Origin: Spirochaetaceae bacterium
GTDB lineage: Bacteria; Spirochaetota; Spirochaetia; SZUA-6; Fen-1364
Direction of reading: 5' to 3'
DNA: 16,066 nucleotides
Assembly (NCBI GenBank): GCA_003170115.1
Contig: PMZS01000132.1
Span: forward strand, 1-16,066
The notes under the pieces were generated by a model. The model did not search any database, was not told the DNA's origin, and saw only the letters and a program-made list of their open reading frames with translations. Shown one piece after another: positions 13,229 to 16,066 of this stretch. A program made the position numbers and the translations under genes. The first letter of the stretch is position 1. Each line of letters begins with the position of its first letter.

Positions 13229-14443
13229 ATGCAAACCCCCAGCAGCTCGGTCCGCGGCCTCGCGGGCGAATACCGCGATTCTGCCGCGGGGACCCTTTCC
13301 TCCATCGTCAAGATCCCCTCATTCAGCGGCAAGGAGGAAGCGGTGTGCCGCACAATTGCCTCCCTGTGTCAGGAGGCCGGGTTCGCCGAGGTCCGGTTCG
13401 ACGGCCTTGGCAGCGTGATCGCCCGGGTGGGCAGGGGCCCCCGGAAGCTCGCCATCGACGCGCACATCGATACGGTCGGCGTGGGCGATCCTTCGCGGTG
13501 GGCCACCGACCCGTTCTCGGGAATCATTCGCGACGGCCTGGTGCTGGGCCGGGGGACCGCGGACCAGAAGGGGGGCGCCGCCGCGATGATCACCGCCGGC
13601 AGGATCCTCACGAAACTCGGCTATGACGGCGGCTTCAGCGTGTACTTCACGTTCACCGTCCTCGAAGAGGACTGCGACGGCCTGTGCTGGAGGTACCTCA
13701 TCGAGAAGGAGGGGCTTCATCCTGAGTACGCGGTGTCCACTGAGCCGACGAGCTGCCGTCTCTACAGGGGCCAGCGCGGCAGGATGGAGATCGAGGCGGT
13801 GATCCGCGGGGTGTCTGCGCATGGCAGCGCGCCGGAGAGGGGCCAGAGCGCGGCGTACAAGGCGGCCCGCGCCGCCCTCGCCATGGAGAAGATGAACGAG
13901 ACGCTCGCCGTCGACGAGTTCCTCGGTAAAGGCACGGTCGTCGTCTCGAAGATCGAAGCGCACGGTCCCAGCCAATGCGCCGTTCCGGACCAGGGCATGC
14001 TGTACCTCGACCGCAGGCTCACCTGGGGAGAGACGGCGGAGCAGGCCCTCGCCCAGGTGAGGGAATCCATGGGGGGAGACGCGGAAAAAGTGTCGATGCC
14101 CTGGTACGATGGCAAGGGATGGAACGGCGCCACCTATGGCCAGGACTTGTACTTCGCGACCTGGAAGATCGCCGAGGAACATCCCCTCGTAGCGGGTGGC
14201 AAGGACGCCTACCACGCCCTGTTCGGCAGGCTGCCCGAGGTGGGCAAGTGGACCTTCAGCACCAACTGCGTGGCGATCTGCGGCAAGCACGGAATCCCCT
14301 GCATCGGGTTTGGCCCGGGAGACGAGGACAAGGCGCATGCGCCGAACGAGCACACGCGTATCGATGACCTTGTGACCGCGAGCGCCTTCTACGCCATGCT
14401 CCCCATCGCGCTGGAAGAGAGCTGGAAGAGAGAGAGAGAGTGA
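13229..14443 (+). CDS. ygeY: YgeY-type M20 family metallohydrolase
   Basis: 404-residue cytosolic binuclear-zinc amidohydrolase/peptidase. The ligands are visible: H79 and D81 (IDAHIDT), D112 (GTADQKGG), E146-E147 (VLEEDCDG), E172 (STEPT) and H375 (NEHT). EEDCDGLCWRYLIE (146-159), VSTEPTSCRLYRGQRGRMEIE, SAHGSAPERG (196-205) and DRRLTWGET (261-269) place it in the YgeY branch annotated as selenium-metabolism hydrolase; the substrate of that branch is not established. No selenium genes are in the window, so that label should not be leaned on. Its stop overlaps a possible GTG start of the next gene as GTGA, so the two are probably translated together. The 3' end is a GA-dinucleotide run. It is divergent from the small exported protein across the CCGCGG repeats. 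Confidence 0.9.
   Translation: MQTPSSSVRGLAGEYRDSAAGTLSSIVKIPSFSGKEEAVCRTIASLCQEAGFAEVRFDGLGSVIARVGRGPRKLAIDAHIDTVGVGDPSRWATDPFSGIIRDGLVLGRGTADQKGGAAAMITAGRILTKLGYDGGFSVYFTFTVLEEDCDGLCWRYLIEKEGLHPEYAVSTEPTSCRLYRGQRGRMEIEAVIRGVSAHGSAPERGQSAAYKAARAALAMEKMNETLAVDEFLGKGTVVVSKIEAHGPSQCAVPDQGMLYLDRRLTWGETAEQALAQVRESMGGDAEKVSMPWYDGKGWNGATYGQDLYFATWKIAEEHPLVAGGKDAYHALFGRLPEVGKWTFSTNCVAICGKHGIPCIGFGPGDEDKAHAPNEHTRIDDLVTASAFYAMLPIALEESWKRERE
14427..14440. repeat. GA dinucleotide run at a gene junction
   Basis: A run of about seven AG/GA units ends the M20 reading frame (WKRERE) just before its stop. Loss of one unit would skip the stop and join the frame of the isomerase-like gene. Confidence 0.8.
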
Positions 14444-14460
14444 ATCCAAATGGGGGCCCC

Positions 14461-15798
14461 ATGAAAGTGAAACCGGTGATCGGCCTGTACGGGATCCTCG
14501 AACCTACCGAGGAGGGCGGAGAGGCCGCGGAACGTCTCATGGCGGCAGCCACAGCCCGGCTTCAGGCCGAGGGCATGGAGGTGAGACGGTCTCCCGTCAT
14601 CGTGAGCGACGATGAGACGGCGCGCGCGGCCGCGCGCTTCTTCCTGACCGCGGACATCGACCTGCTCTGCGCGGTGGTGATCACATGGAGCTTCGACAAC
14701 CTGCATGTCACCATTCTCAAACGGATTCCCCGGCCTCTCGCCATCCTTGCCGTACCCGGAATCCGGGCCGGCTCGATCGTGGGCGCGCAGCAGGCCGGCT
14801 CGCTGCTGACTGACCTGGGCCTGGAGCACGCTGTCTTCTACGGCCCGGAAGACGCGGTGGAAACGTACCGCTCCGCGGCAAGCTATGCCCAGGCTGCGGC
14901 GGTCAGAATGCGCCTCCAGATGGGCAAGCTCGGCTTCATCGGGCGGCGGACGCCGGGGATGACGCCGATCGCTTTCGATGAGGTGGAGATTACACGGCTT
15001 TTGGGGCCGCTGGTGGAATCCTATGGATGGGAGGAGATCGAAGAGCTCGCCCGTGCCGTGCCCCGAGGGGCGGTTCGCGAGGAGATTTCAAAACTGAAGA
15101 AGACGGCCGGCACCGTGGAAAGCGATGACGCCGCTCTGGAGGCGTCCGTGAGCACCGCGATCGCCCTGCGGGACCTGGCCCGGAAGAACCGTATCCTTGC
15201 CTTCGGCATCGGATGCTATCCCCACTATGCGGGCCGCGCATGCCTCACCGTGGGGATGCTGGCCGACGAGGGGATCCCGGCAGGGTGCGAGGGTGACCTC
15301 AACTCCGCTCTCGCCTTGTTCCTCCTCCAGTCATTCACCGGCCAGCCCGCCCACTTTGGGGAGATTCTCGAGGTGAACGAGAAAGAGAACTTTCTTGTCA
15401 CCTCCCACTGCGGCTGCGGCGCCCCATCCCTGGCCGCACGGGCGTCGGACATCGCGCTCACCCCCGTGCGCATCTGGCAGCGGGGAGTGTGCATCCGCTA
15501 CCCCGGCAAGGCCTCACCCCAGGCTACCTTCGTGAACCTCACAGGCAGGAAGGGGACCTACCGGCTGTGCGCCGTCTCGGGCTCCGCGGCCGAGACCGGG
15601 ATGGTCTTCGAGGGAAACCCCGTGGCCTTCAAGCCGAGCCTGCCCGTGCGGGATCTGCTGGAGGCGATCTCCGCGCATGGTTTCGGCCACCACTGGATGA
15701 TGGGCTATGGAGAAGTGGTCGAGCCCCTCGATCGGTTCTGCGCCATGGTCCGGATAGACGCGGTGTTTCCTGGCAGCAAGGCCTCGTCCCGCTCCTAG
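14461..15798 (+). CDS. L-fucose/L-arabinose isomerase-like protein
   Basis: 445 residues from ATG 14461, or 452 from GTG 14440, which overlaps the M20 stop. Neither has a clear ribosome site; the ATG begins MKVKPVIGLYG, which looks like the native N-terminus. The fold is that of FucI/AraA C-terminal-domain proteins. In numbering from the GTG, the metal-site candidates are E284 (CEGDL), E308 (HFGEIL, where FucI has Asp), HCG at 323-325 and HH at 417-418 (GFGHHWMMGYGEV). PGIRAGSIVGAQQAG (106-120) lies in the N-terminal Rossmann-like part. It may interconvert an aldose and ketose, but the Asp-to-Glu change and its place after a YgeY hydrolase leave the reaction open. Its stop and that of the following minus-strand gene share CTAG. 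Confidence 0.82.
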   Translation: MKVKPVIGLYGILEPTEEGGEAAERLMAAATARLQAEGMEVRRSPVIVSDDETARAAARFFLTADIDLLCAVVITWSFDNLHVTILKRIPRPLAILAVPGIRAGSIVGAQQAGSLLTDLGLEHAVFYGPEDAVETYRSAASYAQAAAVRMRLQMGKLGFIGRRTPGMTPIAFDEVEITRLLGPLVESYGWEEIEELARAVPRGAVREEISKLKKTAGTVESDDAALEASVSTAIALRDLARKNRILAFGIGCYPHYAGRACLTVGMLADEGIPAGCEGDLNSALALFLLQSFTGQPAHFGEILEVNEKENFLVTSHCGCGAPSLAARASDIALTPVRIWQRGVCIRYPGKASPQATFVNLTGRKGTYRLCAVSGSAAETGMVFEGNPVAFKPSLPVRDLLEAISAHGFGHHWMMGYGEVVEPLDRFCAMVRIDAVFPGSKASSRS

Positions 15799-16066
15799 AG
15801 GAGATCGCGCGCGTTCTGCTGGATCTTGCGCACGGCGGCGGTCACCTCGTTCATGTCTTCCGCGTCACCGAGCAGCGCGGTCTGGGGCAGCCACACCGTC
15901 TTCCCTGCCGCCCGGTCGGTGTTGGGGAATTGCCCTTCCATGACAGCTCTCAATCGCCCGGAATGCTCTGATCCAATCCGTCCTTGGTACCCACTCGGGT
16001 CCTTGAAGAGGCCCAGTGCATGGATGGGTGGATAGCTGGCCTGCTCCGGGATGCCCTCCGCCTTCA
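15795..16066 (-). CDS. DegT/DnrJ/EryC1/StrS aminotransferase, C-terminal fragment
   Basis: The last 89 residues of a minus-strand gene whose start is outside the window. The end reads FPNTDRAAGKTVWLPQTALLGDAEDMNEVTAAVRKI (46-81), which matches the C-terminal region of PLP-dependent sugar aminotransferases of this family; EGIP and SYPPIHAL before it fit too. The catalytic lysine lies upstream of the visible part. Such enzymes aminate keto-sugars for envelope glycans, antibiotics or cyclitols; which one cannot be said from the fragment. Confidence 0.82.
   Translation of the reverse strand, partial: KAEGIPEQASYPPIHALGLFKDPSGYQGRIGSEHSGRLRAVMEGQFPNTDRAAGKTVWLPQTALLGDAEDMNEVTAAVRKIQQNARDLL

Noticed and set aside
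13319..14449. A 376-codon minus-strand open frame
   Set aside because: Antisense of the YgeY-type hydrolase, whose metal ligands are all present on the plus strand.

Overview
The window is a GC-rich bacterial chromosome segment, densely packed and with no rRNA or tRNA that I can see. A membrane-anchored DUF748 (AsmA-like) protein points to a diderm. The giant acyl-CoA-dehydratase-activase-type ATPase points to an anaerobe or facultative anaerobe. I cannot name the organism; a Desulfobacterota-, Acidobacteriota- or Spirochaetota-like bacterium would fit, but that is only inference.

Layout. (1) 1-1620, minus: a ThDP-dependent 2-oxoacid dehydrogenase E1 in which the alpha and beta subunits are one polypeptide; its 3' end is outside the window. 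(2) 1621-1676: a short divergent regulatory region with three abutting half-sites (TAACAT-ATGTTA-TAACAT). (3) 1677-3217, plus: a class II aldolase/epimerase and a UlaE/SgbU-type L-ribulose/L-xylulose-5-phosphate 3-epimerase, a pair that resembles the lower L-ascorbate/L-xylulose route. (4) 3399-4385, plus: a Gfo/Idh/MocA sugar dehydrogenase with its own promoter. (5) 4507-6615, plus: the DUF748 protein. (6) 6591-11608, minus: an operon of an ArsR-DUF2087 regulator followed by a 1476-residue protein with two BadF/BadG-type ATPase domains, DUF2229 and a 2-hydroxyglutaryl-CoA-dehydratase-like C-terminus. (7) 11694-12716, plus: an NAD(P)-dependent 3-beta-HSD-type epimerase/dehydrogenase, divergent from the regulator. 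(8) 12739-13053, minus: a small exported protein of no known family. (9) 13229-15798, plus: a YgeY-type M20 hydrolase overlapping or abutting an L-fucose/L-arabinose isomerase-like protein. (10) 15795-16066, minus: the C-terminus of a DegT/DnrJ/EryC1/StrS aminotransferase.

The theme is sugar and sugar-acid metabolism (E1, aldolase/epimerase, 3-epimerase, Gfo/Idh, isomerase-like, DegT), interrupted by an activase regulon. No complete pathway can be read from the window.

The most unusual signal is a family of short hairpin repeats that lie inside coding sequence. A 27-bp unit with a CGCGTC-TCC-GACGCG stem is repeated four times in frame in the activase gene. A single relative sits at the ArsR/activase junction, and its stem is CGCGCC-TCC-GGCGCG: both arms changed and pairing is kept. 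Both copies are read in the same frame as nearly the same peptide. A second signal is that three genes (E1, ArsR, M20) have promoter-like elements ending 6-8 nt before the start codon with little or no ribosome binding site, as expected of leaderless mRNAs.
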